Shown here piece after piece: positions 1 to 9,150 of a stretch of DNA of 64,000 nt (within the stretch, counting starts at the first letter, position 1; the number at the start of each line of letters is the position of its first letter). The notes beneath the pieces are model-generated. The model did no database searches. It was not told where the DNA came from and was given only the letters and a program-made list of their open reading frames with translations. The stretch is from NCBI RefSeq assembly GCF_014287895.1, contig NZ_JACOPP010000005.1, forward strand, positions 1 to 64,000. The letters run 5' to 3'. Source of the stretch: Lawsonibacter hominis. Its GTDB lineage: Bacteria; Bacillota; Clostridia; Oscillospirales; Oscillospiraceae. A program made the translations under genes and the position numbers.

Positions 1-13
1 CGACCCGCCGACC

Positions 14-425
14 AATTCAGCCGGTGGAAATCGGGAAGAACAACAGGATAGAACAAGCAACATTATTCAATTTGAACTCGGCTGGAACCCGCATGGTTCC
101 AAGGGTTTCAGCCGTTTGGCACTCCGCATAGGAAACCTGATTTCGAATCATTACACCAACTTGGATGATGACGGTAAATCAGGGACGATAGCGGTAACTA
201 CGGAACCCCAAAACATACCTCTCAAAGTGGCTGTCAGATGGCTGCTCTCATTATAGCCATTTTCCCGCAAAATTCAAGCCGTGGAAATTGGGAAGAACAA
301 CAGGATAGAACAGACCCCAATTCACAATTTGAACTTGCCCGCAAACCCGCATGGTTACTGGCTTTTCGGCAGTTTGGACTTCCAAAGTGGAAACATGATT
401 TCGAGTCAGTCCCGTTATGACCACT
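14..425. repeat. Two diverged direct copies of a ~150-bp sequence
   Basis: Copy 1 spans about 14-165 and copy 2 about 271-425, an offset of 257 bp. Both start AATTCA and share GGAAGAACAACAGGATAGAA, then CAATTTGAAC, AACCCGCATGGTT and GATTTCGA in the same order and nearly the same spacing, with many substitutions and small gaps between. Copy 1 has an in-frame stop in the frame that is open in copy 2, so neither looks like a working gene. The whole 1-804 stretch before xpt has no ORF I would defend; the copies are probably remnants of a repeated or mobile sequence, family unknown. Confidence 0.6.
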
Positions 426-707
426 TCGATACCGCTCCATATCAAATTATGAACATGCCATGGAAGAAACCGTGAGCGGGATGGTTGGCGCTTTACCGGA
501 GCTTTGCTCGTTATAACGCCCGAAGCCCTCGTGCAGCAAGGCTTGCCGGTCCAAGTCAGAGGCGATCCCGCATAGTCTGCAAGCCGGTCCCGGCACCCGA
601 TAAAAGCTGCAGAAGAAATGCGCGGCGGCGGGAGGGCGTTTGGACGAAGGCTTTGGGGCCGCTTCGGGCTTTGAATAGAATACCGTATTTTTGGGGGCTT
701 GTCAATA

Positions 708-736
708 TTGCAAGGCGGGGTAAAATAAGATATAAT
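708..736 (+). promoter_or_regulatory. Promoter of xpt
   Basis: TTGCAA at 708-713, a 17-bp spacer, and a perfect TATAAT at 731-736 place transcription start near 743, about 65 nt before the xpt start codon. The local DNA is AT-rich compared with its surroundings. I looked for the guanine-riboswitch core that precedes xpt in Bacillus and did not find it. Confidence 0.7.
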
Positions 737-810
737 CTTAAATCGACCGGGAAAGCAACTACATCCGCAGGAACGGCGCAGCGATTTGGCTGGAACAGAA
801 AGGAATGGCA

Positions 811-1380
811 ATGGAAGAATTAAAACGGCGCATTCTCAGTGACGCGGTGGTGGGCGAAAGTGACATTATTCATGTGGACATGTTCCTGAATCACTGCATG
901 GACATGGAATTAATGGAGAAGATGGGGAACGAACTGGCGCACCGCTTTAAGGGGGAGCGAATCACTAAGGTCCTCACGGCGGAGAGTTCCGGAATCGCTT
1001 TGGCCTGTTTTGTGGCGCGGGCGCTGGATGTACCGGCGGTCTATGCTAAAAAATTTCAGACCGGCTATATCGACCCGGAGGTCTATTCCGCGGAGACGCA
1101 TTCGTTTTCACTGGAGAAGTCTTACACCTTGCGGGTATCAAAAAAATATTTGGATAAAGATGATGTGGTGCTGCTGGTAGACGATATCCTGTCTAACGGC
1201 CAAGCCATTCTAAGCCTGCTGGAGCTGGTAGCGAAAGCCGGGGGCGAGGCGGCGGGAGTGGGCGTGGCCATCGAGAAGTCCATGCGCGAAGGAGGAAAGG
1301 TGCTGCGCCGCATGGGACTGAGAGTGGAAGCGCTGGCTACGGTTCTCCGAATCGAGGGCGGAAACATTATTTTGGCATAA
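811..1380 (+). CDS. xpt: Xanthine phosphoribosyltransferase
   Basis: Cytoplasmic purine salvage enzyme that joins xanthine to PRPP to give XMP. The 189-residue protein matches the Bacillus Xpt length and opening (MEELKRRI..., FLNHCMD near 25-31) and has the type I PRT PRPP loop VLLVDDILSNGQA at about 120-132. An ATG at 805 is also in frame, but the AAAGG at 799-803 sits 7 nt from the ATG at 811 and only 1 nt from the one at 805, so 811 is preferred. A thioesterase gene follows 12 nt later, probably co-transcribed. Purine synthesis genes lie at the far right end of the window, not next to it. Confidence 0.95.
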   Translation: MEELKRRILSDAVVGESDIIHVDMFLNHCMDMELMEKMGNELAHRFKGERITKVLTAESSGIALACFVARALDVPAVYAKKFQTGYIDPEVYSAETHSFSLEKSYTLRVSKKYLDKDDVVLLVDDILSNGQAILSLLELVAKAGGEAAGVGVAIEKSMREGGKVLRRMGLRVEALATVLRIEGGNIILA

Positions 1381-1392
1381 GGGGCAAACGCT

Positions 1393-1794
1393 ATGACGCA
1401 GGAGATGCTGGACAAGATCAACCAGGCCAATGCTTTTATGCACCATAACCATATCCGGGTTGTGCGTCAGGAGCGGGATCAGGCCGCTGTCTCATTGGAA
1501 TTGTGTCCTGACAGCCTGAATCCCTTTGGGATGCTCCATGGGGGCGCCTATTTTACGATGGCGGACTGCGCCGGCGGTGCGGCGGCCAGAAGCGACGGGC
1601 GGCGGTATGTGACCCTGGAGGGCTCCATCCACTTTATCCGTGCGGCAAACGAGGGTACCGTCACGGCCCAGGCCCGGGTCCGGTACCGCGGCGGCACCAC
1701 CTGTCTGGTGGAGATCGACATTAAAGATGAGACGGAACGGCTTCTGGCGACCGGAAACTTCACGTTTTTCTGCGTTGGAACACTGGAGACATAG
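1393..1794 (+). CDS. PaaI-type hotdog-fold thioesterase
   Basis: A 133-residue single-domain hotdog protein. NPFGMLHGG at about 43-51 is the PaaI/YbgC-like motif in which the asparagine and the HGG turn build the acyl-CoA thioesterase site, followed by the long central helix (YFTMADCAGGAAA). Family members hydrolyse aryl- or acyl-CoA thioesters in the cytoplasm; the substrate here cannot be read from sequence. It lies 12 nt after xpt with no promoter between, so it is likely expressed from the xpt promoter although the functions look unrelated. Confidence 0.85.
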   Translation: MTQEMLDKINQANAFMHHNHIRVVRQERDQAAVSLELCPDSLNPFGMLHGGAYFTMADCAGGAAARSDGRRYVTLEGSIHFIRAANEGTVTAQARVRYRGGTTCLVEIDIKDETERLLATGNFTFFCVGTLET

Positions 1795-1797
1795 GAC

Positions 1798-1829
1798 ACA
1801 GACGCCCTGGCTGCGGCCGGGGCGTCTGT
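1798..1829 (+). terminator. Hairpin after the xpt-thioesterase unit
   Basis: ACAGACGCCC at 1798-1807 pairs with GGGCGTCTGT at 1820-1829 around a 12-nt loop, directly after the thioesterase stop. There is no clear T-run, so termination is inferred from position and stem strength. Confidence 0.45.
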
Positions 1830-2023
1830 CCATTCAGGGACAGACGCGCAGGTGCATGGCCAGGGGACGGCCGCCATATGCGGCCGGCTGCTCCGCTTCG
1901 GCGCGGGGAGCGCAGCGCGGGGGAAAGAGCGTGTTGGAGCGAAACAAATCGAGCGGTTCCGGCGCTGGCCGCGGCGCGCTCCGCCCGCTCCCGCTTTTGT
2001 CGGCGCACAGGGGGACGTCAGGC

Positions 2024-2052
2024 TTGCAAAAGCGAGAAAAGAATGATAGACT
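2024..2052 (+). promoter_or_regulatory. Possible promoter of the solute-binding protein gene
   Basis: TTGCAA at 2024-2029, a 17-bp spacer and TAGACT at 2047-2052 give a moderate sigma-A-like promoter about 40 nt before the start codon at 2093. The preceding 1830-2020 is GC-rich and I see no gene in it. Confidence 0.45.
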
Positions 2053-2092
2053 GAAACGAATCGCCAATCGCCCGAAAAGAGGGAAACGTGAC

Positions 2093-3544
2093 ATGAAGCG
2101 TAAGGCAAAGGCAAGAGCCCTGATTCTGGCGGCAGTGCTGGGCAGCGCGGTACTGCTGGGCGGCTGTGCCCGGCAGACGGGCGCCGCAGATCCGGTAGCC
2201 ATCACCGTGTGGCATTATTATAACGGCGCGCAGCAGGTGGTCTTCAGCCGCCTGGTGAACGAATTCAACGAGACGGTGGGCGCGCAGCAGGGGATCGTAG
2301 TGGAACCGCACAGCTATGGTACCATCGGTGATTTGACCCAACAGGTGAAGGACGCCATTTATGACAAGGTGGGGGCGGAGCCGCTGCCCGACCTTTTTGC
2401 CGCCTATGCCGACACCGCCTATGAGATCGACCGGTTGGGCATGCTGGCCGATTTGGGGGAATATCTTACCACGGAGGAGCAGCAGGCCTACATCGCCGCC
2501 TATCTGGATGAGGGACGTTTTGACACGGGCGGCTTTAAAATTTTCCCGGTGGCCAAGTCCACCGAGCTGCTCAGCGTGAACAAGACGGAGTGGGACGCTT
2601 TTTCAGCGGCCACCGGCGCTTCGGAAGCCGACCTGGCCACCTGGGAGGGCATTGCCTCGCTGGCGGAACGTTATTATGATTGGACGGATGCCCGGACCCC
2701 GGATCTGTCCGGCGACGGGAAGGCCTTTTTCGGCCGGGACGCCTTTGCCAACTACATCTTGATCGGCAGTATGCAGCTGGGAGTGGAGCTGTTCTCCGTG
2801 GAGGATGGCCGGATCACCCTTCAGGTGGATCACGACGTGATGCGCCGTCTGTGGGACAATTACTATGTTCCCTATGTAAAAGGCTACTACGCCTCCTATG
2901 GCAAGTTCCGCAGCGATGATTTGCGTACCGGGGATATTGCCGCTTATGTGGGCTCTACCAGCGGAGCGACCTATTTCCCCGGCGAAGTCACTCGGGCCGA
3001 CGGAAGCACCTACGCCATTGAGGGGGCGGTATACCCTCTGCCCAATTTTGCGGGGACCCAGCCCATGGCCGTGCAGCAGGGCGCGGGCATGGTGGTGGTC
3101 AAGTCGACCGAGGAGCGGGAGCGGGCGGCCGTGACCTTTCTCAAGTGGCTGACCGCGCCGGAGCAGAACATCGCATTCGCGCTTGCCTCCGGCTATCTGC
3201 CGGTGACCCGCGCGGCCAACGATGTGGAAACGCTGCTCCAGGCGGCACAGGATGCGGAAGTGGAGATGACGCCTGTGCTCCGGGGTACGCTGGAGATCGG
3301 CGTAGAGATGTCCGAAAACTACGAATTCTATACCAGCCGGGCCTTCGCGCAGGGATACGAGGCCCGTCAGGTGGTGGAAAATTCCATGTCCGGCCGGGCA
3401 AAGACGGATCGGGCGGCCGTGGAAGAGGCCATGGCACAGGGCGTGGACCGGGACACGGCGCTGGCTCCGTTCCTGGAGGACGCCTGCTTTGAAGGCTGGC
3501 TGGCGGAATTCAACCGGGCGCTGGCTCAGGCGGCGCTTTCCTGA
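2093..3544 (+). CDS. Extracellular solute-binding lipoprotein
   Basis: A 483-residue type 1 solute-binding protein. It begins with a lysine-rich lipoprotein signal and a lipobox LLGGC (Cys near residue 23), then ITVWHYYNGAQQ, the usual first strand of sugar-type binding proteins. A longer open frame runs upstream but the ATG at 2093 has AGAGGG in front and starts exactly at the signal peptide. No permease or ATPase gene is nearby; instead a membrane GGDEF/EAL gene starts 34 nt after its stop. The pairing suggests the protein may serve ligand sensing rather than import, as periplasmic-binding proteins do for some sensor kinases; that is inference. Ligand unknown. Confidence 0.85.
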   Translation: MKRKAKARALILAAVLGSAVLLGGCARQTGAADPVAITVWHYYNGAQQVVFSRLVNEFNETVGAQQGIVVEPHSYGTIGDLTQQVKDAIYDKVGAEPLPDLFAAYADTAYEIDRLGMLADLGEYLTTEEQQAYIAAYLDEGRFDTGGFKIFPVAKSTELLSVNKTEWDAFSAATGASEADLATWEGIASLAERYYDWTDARTPDLSGDGKAFFGRDAFANYILIGSMQLGVELFSVEDGRITLQVDHDVMRRLWDNYYVPYVKGYYASYGKFRSDDLRTGDIAAYVGSTSGATYFPGEVTRADGSTYAIEGAVYPLPNFAGTQPMAVQQGAGMVVVKSTEERERAAVTFLKWLTAPEQNIAFALASGYLPVTRAANDVETLLQAAQDAEVEMTPVLRGTLEIGVEMSENYEFYTSRAFAQGYEARQVVENSMSGRAKTDRAAVEEAMAQGVDRDTALAPFLEDACFEGWLAEFNRALAQAALS

Positions 3545-3562
3545 GCAGCGGCGGAGAGGAAC

Positions 3563-3581
3563 AAGGAGGTGGAGCCGTTTG
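3563..3581 (+). promoter_or_regulatory. Ribosome binding site fixing a TTG start
   Basis: AAGGAGGTGG at 3563-3572 is a near-perfect Shine-Dalgarno, 6 nt before TTG at 3579-3581. It decides the start of the GGDEF/EAL gene, since an upstream ATG in the same frame (3489) lies inside the preceding gene. Confidence 0.75.
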
Positions 3582-6500
3582 CGGAAAAGAAAAAGGCAGG
3601 GGCGGGCGGCCGTCCGCAGCGGCTCCATCCGAAGACGGCTGCTGCTGATGCTGATGGTGCTGCTCCTGCTGCAGACGGCAGTCTACCTGCTGGTGTTTTT
3701 CAAAGGCGGCGTGCAGGGAGAGGCGAGAAAAAACGCCTTTTCCATCTTTCGGGAGCAGACCGCCAACCGCGCCCTGGATCTGGGCAACGATATGGTGGAG
3801 CGCTGGTCCAACACCCGGGAGGGGGAGAACGACGTCTATGCCGCCGTGGGGGAACTTCTGGACGAGTATGGATTGACGGCGGAAGCGCTGCTGAAGGACA
3901 GCGTCCTTTGCCGGCAGCTGGTAGCCGATACGGCGGAGCATGTCATCGCTATGCTCCGCCGCAACGGCGTCACGGGGGCTTTCCTGGTATTGGACAACAC
4001 GGAGGAGGAGGGCGGACGCCCCGGGTTTTATGTGCGGGATTACGACCCGGCCAGCTATGCCGCGGGCAACGCGGATCTGCTTCTGGAACGGGGACTGCCT
4101 TCGGTGGCACGGGAGAACGGCGTGGCGCTGGACAGCTATTGGAGCGCTTTTTTTGACCTGGATGATGCGCCTGCGCCGGAAAACCAATATTTTTTTGCAC
4201 CGCTGCAGGCGGCTGCCGCAGTGGAGCCGGAGAACCGCAGCAGGGAATACTTTTACCACTGGAGCGGCCGGTTCCGGCTGAGCGAACTGGACCGGGACGT
4301 GATCACTTATTCCGTCCCGCTGATCTGGGAAGACGGGACCCTTCTGGGCGTGCTGGGCATCGACGTGAGCTGCGACTACGTGGCCGGACAGCTGCGGTAT
4401 CAGGAGCTGGGAGACGGCACGGCGGGGGCGTACTTCCTGGGGATCAGCCGGGATGGCGGAACGACCTATACCACGGTATGCACCAGCGGCGCCAATTTCA
4501 TCGCATGGTTCGGTCAGGCGCCGTCCATCGCCCCGCAGCAGACCGACCAGGAGGGGGTGGTGTGCTTTCGGCAGGGGACGCGCACCCTGTACGGCGTGGT
4601 CCAGCCGCTGAAGCTTTACAACGTCAATACGCCCTTCGAAAAGGAACAGTGGGCGCTGGTCGGCCTGCAGAACGGAGCGCATTTGCTGGCCAGCACGCAG
4701 CGCATCCAGCGGTTGATCCTGGTCAGCGCCCTGGTGTGCCTGGCCCTGGGGGTATGCCTGATGCTGCTGGCGGCCCGCTATCTGACCAAGCCGCTGACCA
4801 ACCTGGTCTCGGCGCTGGAGAAGAGCGACCCGGATAAGCCCATCCGGCTGCCGCGGCTGGGAATGTCGGAAATCGACGCCCTTACCGGCGCAATCGAAAA
4901 CCTGTCCAATTCGGCCACAGAGTCGGCCTCCCGCACCTCCAAGATCCTTGCCATGATCCACATCCCCATCGGCGTTTTCAAGTATCAGAAGGACGGCCAG
5001 AGCGTTTTCTGCAGCCGCAGCCTGTGCGAGCTGATGGGCTGGCCGGTGCCGGAGGAGGACACCTATCTGACCTCGGCGGAATTTCGGGGCCGGATGGAGC
5101 ACCTGCGGGCCTATCAATACAGCGGGGAGCCGGCCATCTACCGCCTGCCCGGCGAAGGCAGCGGGAACCGCTGGGTGCAGCTGACCTGGCGGGAGGAGGG
5201 AGACACGATCCTTGGCGCCTTTGAGGATGTGACCCGGGACGTGGAGGAGAAGCGGAGGATCGAGTACGAGCGGGATTTCGACATCCTGACCGACCTCTAT
5301 AACCGCCGGGCGTTCGACCAGCAGCTGCGCAAGCTTTTTTCTCCTGCGCGGCGGGGCCGGCTGCAGGTGGCCGCGCTGCTGATGCTGGATCTGGATAATC
5401 TGAAATACGTCAATGATACCTATGGACACGACTATGGGGATCGCTACATCCAGGCATTCGCCAAGTGTCTGGAGTCCTTCTATTGCTGCCGCAGCGTGGT
5501 GGGCCGCCGTTCGGGAGACGAGTTCAACGTGTTCCTGTACGGCTACGAGAATCAGGAGGCGGTTCGTGCCTGCCTGAAACGATTCCGGGACGAGGTGGGC
5601 GAGGCCAGCCTGGTGTTGTCCACGGGGGATCGGATGCGGGTACGGGCGTCCGGCGGGCTTGCCTGGTACCCGCGGGACGCTGGGAATTATGAGGAACTGC
5701 TGCGTATGGCGGATTTTGCCATGTACTCCATCAAGCACACGGTCAAAGGCCGGATTCAGGAATTTGACCGGGAGGATTACGAGCGCAATTCCATCCTGAT
5801 CCAGGGCCAGGACGCGCTGAACCGCATGATCGACGGCAGACTGGTGCGCTATGCTCTGCAGCCCATCGTTTCCGTAGCGGACGGGGGTGTGTATGGCTAT
5901 GAGATGCTTATGCGCCCCCAGCTGGAGCAGCTGAAGGACCTTCGTTCCCTGTTTTTGCTGGCGAAGGCGGAGTCCAAGCTGCTGCAGATCGAGGAGTTGA
6001 CCTGGGCTGAGACGCTGGCCGCTTTCGACCGGCTGGATCGGACCGGGATGATCGCGCCCGGGCAAAGAGTATTCATCAACTCCGTGGCCAGCCAATGCCT
6101 TACCGACGAGGATCTGGCGGCCCTGGAGCAGCGCTACGGCCGCCTGCTCTCCCGGGTGGTCATCGAGATCACGGAGGGGGAGGCGTCCGTGGGGAACATC
6201 ACCAGCCGGAAAAAGCACCGGGCGCAGCTGTGGAACGCCCAGCTGGCGCTGGACGACTACGGTACCGGCTTCAACAGCGAGGCGGTGCTGATGGAGTATG
6301 CCCCCGACCTGGTCAAGGTAGACGTGTCCATTATTCGGGGCATCGACGCAGACCCGGACCGGCGGGATCTGCTCAACAGCCTGATCGGCTATGCCGGCAC
6401 GCGGAATATCCGGGTGCTGGCGGAGGGCGTGGAGACCGCGGCGGAGCTGGAGACGGTCATTGCCTGCGGTGTGGATTACATCCAGGGCTATTACATTGCC

Positions 6501-6584
6501 CGGCTGGACTTCGAAGTCCGGCCGATCCCGGCCAGAGTACAGCAGGAGATCTTAACGCTCTACCGCAAATATACCTTTGGCTGA
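3579..6584 (+). CDS. Membrane-bound GGDEF/EAL c-di-GMP signalling protein
   Basis: About 1001 residues from a TTG start. Order of parts: basic N-terminus and membrane helix (~15-38); extracytoplasmic sensor region (~40-375); second helix (~378-400); HAMP-like linker; PAS-like region (~475-555); GGDEF domain (~566-720) with SGDEF at the active site, conservative for GGDEF; EAL domain (~755-995) with EML in place of EAL but keeping the first glutamate, plus ITEGEAS, LDDYGTG, KVD and EGVET. The EAL half has the residues expected for phosphodiesterase activity; the cyclase half may be active or GTP-binding only. The solute-binding lipoprotein encoded just upstream is the obvious candidate ligand donor for the external sensor region (inference). 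Confidence 0.88.
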   Translation: MRKRKRQGRAAVRSGSIRRRLLLMLMVLLLLQTAVYLLVFFKGGVQGEARKNAFSIFREQTANRALDLGNDMVERWSNTREGENDVYAAVGELLDEYGLTAEALLKDSVLCRQLVADTAEHVIAMLRRNGVTGAFLVLDNTEEEGGRPGFYVRDYDPASYAAGNADLLLERGLPSVARENGVALDSYWSAFFDLDDAPAPENQYFFAPLQAAAAVEPENRSREYFYHWSGRFRLSELDRDVITYSVPLIWEDGTLLGVLGIDVSCDYVAGQLRYQELGDGTAGAYFLGISRDGGTTYTTVCTSGANFIAWFGQAPSIAPQQTDQEGVVCFRQGTRTLYGVVQPLKLYNVNTPFEKEQWALVGLQNGAHLLASTQRIQRLILVSALVCLALGVCLMLLAARYLTKPLTNLVSALEKSDPDKPIRLPRLGMSEIDALTGAIENLSNSATESASRTSKILAMIHIPIGVFKYQKDGQSVFCSRSLCELMGWPVPEEDTYLTSAEFRGRMEHLRAYQYSGEPAIYRLPGEGSGNRWVQLTWREEGDTILGAFEDVTRDVEEKRRIEYERDFDILTDLYNRRAFDQQLRKLFSPARRGRLQVAALLMLDLDNLKYVNDTYGHDYGDRYIQAFAKCLESFYCCRSVVGRRSGDEFNVFLYGYENQEAVRACLKRFRDEVGEASLVLSTGDRMRVRASGGLAWYPRDAGNYEELLRMADFAMYSIKHTVKGRIQEFDREDYERNSILIQGQDALNRMIDGRLVRYALQPIVSVADGGVYGYEMLMRPQLEQLKDLRSLFLLAKAESKLLQIEELTWAETLAAFDRLDRTGMIAPGQRVFINSVASQCLTDEDLAALEQRYGRLLSRVVIEITEGEASVGNITSRKKHRAQLWNAQLALDDYGTGFNSEAVLMEYAPDLVKVDVSIIRGIDADPDRRDLLNSLIGYAGTRNIRVLAEGVETAAELETVIACGVDYIQGYYIARLDFEVRPIPARVQQEILTLYRKYTFG

Positions 6585-6652
6585 CGCGGGCCGGCACGCC
6601 CGAAGAGGGATGCGCCGTCCCGGCATCAGGAAGGCGGGACCGGAACAGAGAG

Positions 6653-6687
6653 AACCGGCCGCGGATCTTTATGATCCGCGGCCGGTT
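6653..6687. terminator. Bidirectional terminator between convergent genes
   Basis: A 15-bp perfect stem (AACCGGCCGCGGATC at 6653-6667 with its complement at 6673-6687) and a TTTAT loop. It sits between the plus-strand GGDEF/EAL gene and the minus-strand SLH gene and probably serves both. Confidence 0.7.
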
Positions 6688-6700
6688 TGCTGCAGTTCTG

Positions 6701-9031
6701 TCATTCGGCTTGGGAGAAGGTCAGCAGCATCTGGGCCAGCTGGGCCCGGGTGAGGGGCTGGGCAGAAGCGTTGGAGGCGTCATAGGAGAGATTGGCCAAA
6801 GCGGCGCAGCGGGTGAGCATCTGCTCCATCTGAGTCCCGGTAACGGCTTCGTCCGGGAGGAAGCGGCCCTGGCCATCCCCTTCCACGATGCCGTTCGTGA
6901 CGGCCCAGCCCACATAACCGCTGTACCAGGAGCCGGAGGAGGCGTCGGAACAGGCGCCGCTCTCCGCCTGCACGGCGCCGGCCATGCGTGCCAGCACCGT
7001 AATGGCCTGGGCGCGGGTCACGGCGGCGTCGGGGGAGAAGCGGTTCCCGCCGGTGCCCTCCATCAGGCCGCTGTCATAGACGAATTTGACCGCCTCATAC
7101 GCATCGCTGCTCTGCGGCACATCCCGGAAGGGCAGCGCGCCCACAGTGAACTGCCATTGACTGGCGCCCACATACTGCGTGCCGCTGCGTACGGCCACGG
7201 TGAGCTGATAGACGCCGTCCTCGGTGGGCAGGATAGCGGCAATGGCCTGCGCACCGTCGGAGAGCAGGCAGGATTCCGCGTAATTTTCGCTGGGAACGTC
7301 GGTGATGGTGAGCTGGACCCGGCTGTCGTCCAGATCCTCCACACTGGCCTGGATATCGGCGAGGGTCACGCTCTGGCCGGAGGCGATGCTGGACATGCCC
7401 GCGCCGCCGTTGACGGTGAAGCTGACCCGGGTCTTGCCGGAGGCGTCGGAATCACAGACCCCGGAGAAGCTCTTGACGGCCTCGGTCAGAATAAACTCGG
7501 TGGAGCCGGAGCCGCCGGCCTGGCCCTGCTGTGCGCCCATACCGCCGCCAAAGCCCTGGCCCTGAGGGCGCTCCATGTCCTGGCCGCCCCCAGGCGGGAT
7601 CCCGGCCCCGCCGTTTTCCGGGCGCTGCCCCATCTGAGACGGGTCGAAGTCCTCGGGCAGCGCGGGGGGCTGGCCCTCCGCGCCGGGCTGGAAGTTCTCC
7701 GGGGGTTCAAAGCCGTCGGGAAGGGTGCCCGCTCCGGGCCGCTGGCCTGCCCCGAAGCCGCCCATCATGCCCGATTGGTTGCCGCTGTAGCATTGGAGCA
7801 CGCCGTCCACAGAGACGGAATAGACGGTATTCAGCGCCAGCGTGGGCGCAGTCAGGGTAATGGACTGGCACGTTTTCCGGGTGACGGCGCTCCAGAGCGT
7901 GCTGCCCTCGGCGTCGGTGAGCGTGACCGCGCTGCCCGCCGGGAGCATGGAGGCGAAGGAGAGCTCCAGATAGGGCTGCGCCGAGTCGCTGTCCGCCGCG
8001 TCGTTGCGGGTGCCGAACGCGTACAGCGTGCCGCCGTTGATGGTAATGGCGCCATCGGCGTCGATGCCGCCGTCCGGAGAGGTCTCGTTGGCCATGGTCC
8101 AGATGGCGCCGCCGTTGATGGTGAGATATCCGTTGGAGTCAATGCCGTCGCCTTCAGACCCCAGCCCGGCGTTGACGGTCAGGCTGCCGCCGTTGATGGT
8201 GGTCACGGATACGCCGTCCTCGTTGGTGTTGATGCCGTCGTCCTGACTTTCGATGCAGATGGTGCCGCCGTTGATGGTCAGGTGCAGTTCGGAGTCCAGA
8301 CCCTCGTTGTCGGCCACGATGTTGAGCACGCCGGTATCGTCGCCGTTGTCGCCGCTGAGGTTCATGCTCATGCGGGAATAAAAGGCCCCGTCGTACTTGT
8401 GCAGCTTCTTGGTCGTGCCCTCCTTGTAGATACGGGCCACGTGAGAGCCGGTGATGTTGTTCTCGCTGCCCGCAGCGAGGATCACGTTGGCACCGGCCGC
8501 GGAGGTGTCCGCCACGCCGGAGGCGGCGTAATCCTCTGCGCCGCCCGCATCGTAGGCCACCCAGTCCGTATCGCACTCATAGACCTGGTAGAAGAAAACG
8601 GCCGGAGCCACGGTGCAGGTGAGATCGACGTTGTCCAAAATCAGGGTGACCACCGCGCCGGGATCGGTTTTGGCCCCGTCGCCCAGGTCCACGAAGATCT
8701 GTCCCCTGGACAGCGTTCCGGTGATGCGGTAGGTGCCCGGCCGGGTGATGGTGACCCGGGTGTGGGCGCCGGCCTCCTCAGCGGAGTGCATCTCCTCTGC
8801 GGAGCCCTCGCCGTAGGTACTGTCGGTGCCGTCCGCATAATAGATGATATCCGCCCCGGTATAGACTGCGTCGGCGGGATCGGCGGAGGCAGGCGTTCCA
8901 TCCACCTTGACGCCGCTGTCGGAGAGCGTGATGAGCACCTCGCCGCTGCTGGCGGAGGCCGCGCAGGCGGTCACGCCGGAACTGAGCAGCAGGGCTGCGG
9001 TCAAAAGAAGCGAAAACAGCTTTTTACCCAT
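6701..9031 (-). CDS. SLH-anchored Cthe_2159-like carbohydrate-binding beta-helix protein
   Basis: A 776-residue exported protein. Residues 1-24 are a signal peptide ending ACAA. The next ~400 residues carry recurring INGGT/INGGS strands with SEGDGIDSNG and DDGINTNEDG turns, the pattern of the DUF4353 family whose clostridial member Cthe_2159 is a polygalacturonate-binding, calcium-rich beta-helix. A Gly/Pro/Gln/Met-rich linker of ~90 residues follows (MMGGFGAGQRPGAG...), then an Ig-like region, and two clear SLH repeats plus a partial third at ~636-776 (FRDVPQSSDAYEAVKFVYDSG; RFLPDEAVTGTQMEQML). It is therefore predicted to be held on the cell-wall polymer and to bind acidic polysaccharide. 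A second SLH gene lies directly upstream on the same strand. Confidence 0.85.
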   Translation of the reverse strand: MGKKLFSLLLTAALLLSSGVTACAASASSGEVLITLSDSGVKVDGTPASADPADAVYTGADIIYYADGTDSTYGEGSAEEMHSAEEAGAHTRVTITRPGTYRITGTLSRGQIFVDLGDGAKTDPGAVVTLILDNVDLTCTVAPAVFFYQVYECDTDWVAYDAGGAEDYAASGVADTSAAGANVILAAGSENNITGSHVARIYKEGTTKKLHKYDGAFYSRMSMNLSGDNGDDTGVLNIVADNEGLDSELHLTINGGTICIESQDDGINTNEDGVSVTTINGGSLTVNAGLGSEGDGIDSNGYLTINGGAIWTMANETSPDGGIDADGAITINGGTLYAFGTRNDAADSDSAQPYLELSFASMLPAGSAVTLTDAEGSTLWSAVTRKTCQSITLTAPTLALNTVYSVSVDGVLQCYSGNQSGMMGGFGAGQRPGAGTLPDGFEPPENFQPGAEGQPPALPEDFDPSQMGQRPENGGAGIPPGGGQDMERPQGQGFGGGMGAQQGQAGGSGSTEFILTEAVKSFSGVCDSDASGKTRVSFTVNGGAGMSSIASGQSVTLADIQASVEDLDDSRVQLTITDVPSENYAESCLLSDGAQAIAAILPTEDGVYQLTVAVRSGTQYVGASQWQFTVGALPFRDVPQSSDAYEAVKFVYDSGLMEGTGGNRFSPDAAVTRAQAITVLARMAGAVQAESGACSDASSGSWYSGYVGWAVTNGIVEGDGQGRFLPDEAVTGTQMEQMLTRCAALANLSYDASNASAQPLTRAQLAQMLLTFSQAE

Positions 9032-9103
9032 AAAAAATCACATCCCAACCTTTTGTAGTAAGCGAAGTATAGCACGGAAACCTGAAATCAGTCTGAAGAC
9101 GAG

Positions 9104-9135
9104 CCGCAGCCCGGCGAAAAATCGCCGGGCTGCGG
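9104..9135 (-). terminator. Hairpin after the S41 protease gene
   Basis: CCGCAGCCCGGCGA at 9104-9117 pairs perfectly with TCGCCGGGCTGCGG at 9122-9135. It lies 15 nt past the stop of the S41 gene and before the next minus-strand gene. The T-run is weak on the minus strand. Confidence 0.55.
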
Positions 9136-9150
9136 AAAAAGGCAGGAGGC

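Noticed and set aside
640..804. Guanine riboswitch before xpt
   Set aside because: The conserved three-way-junction core of purine riboswitches is absent; the leader is only ~65 nt.
234..823. Several ORFs of 60-186 codons on both strands before xpt
   Set aside because: They overlap each other, have no Shine-Dalgarno and lie in the diverged repeat copies.
2603..3628. Long minus-strand ORFs opposite the solute-binding protein and the GGDEF/EAL gene
   Set aside because: Mirror frames of GC-rich genes, rich in His/Arg/Gly without any domain pattern.
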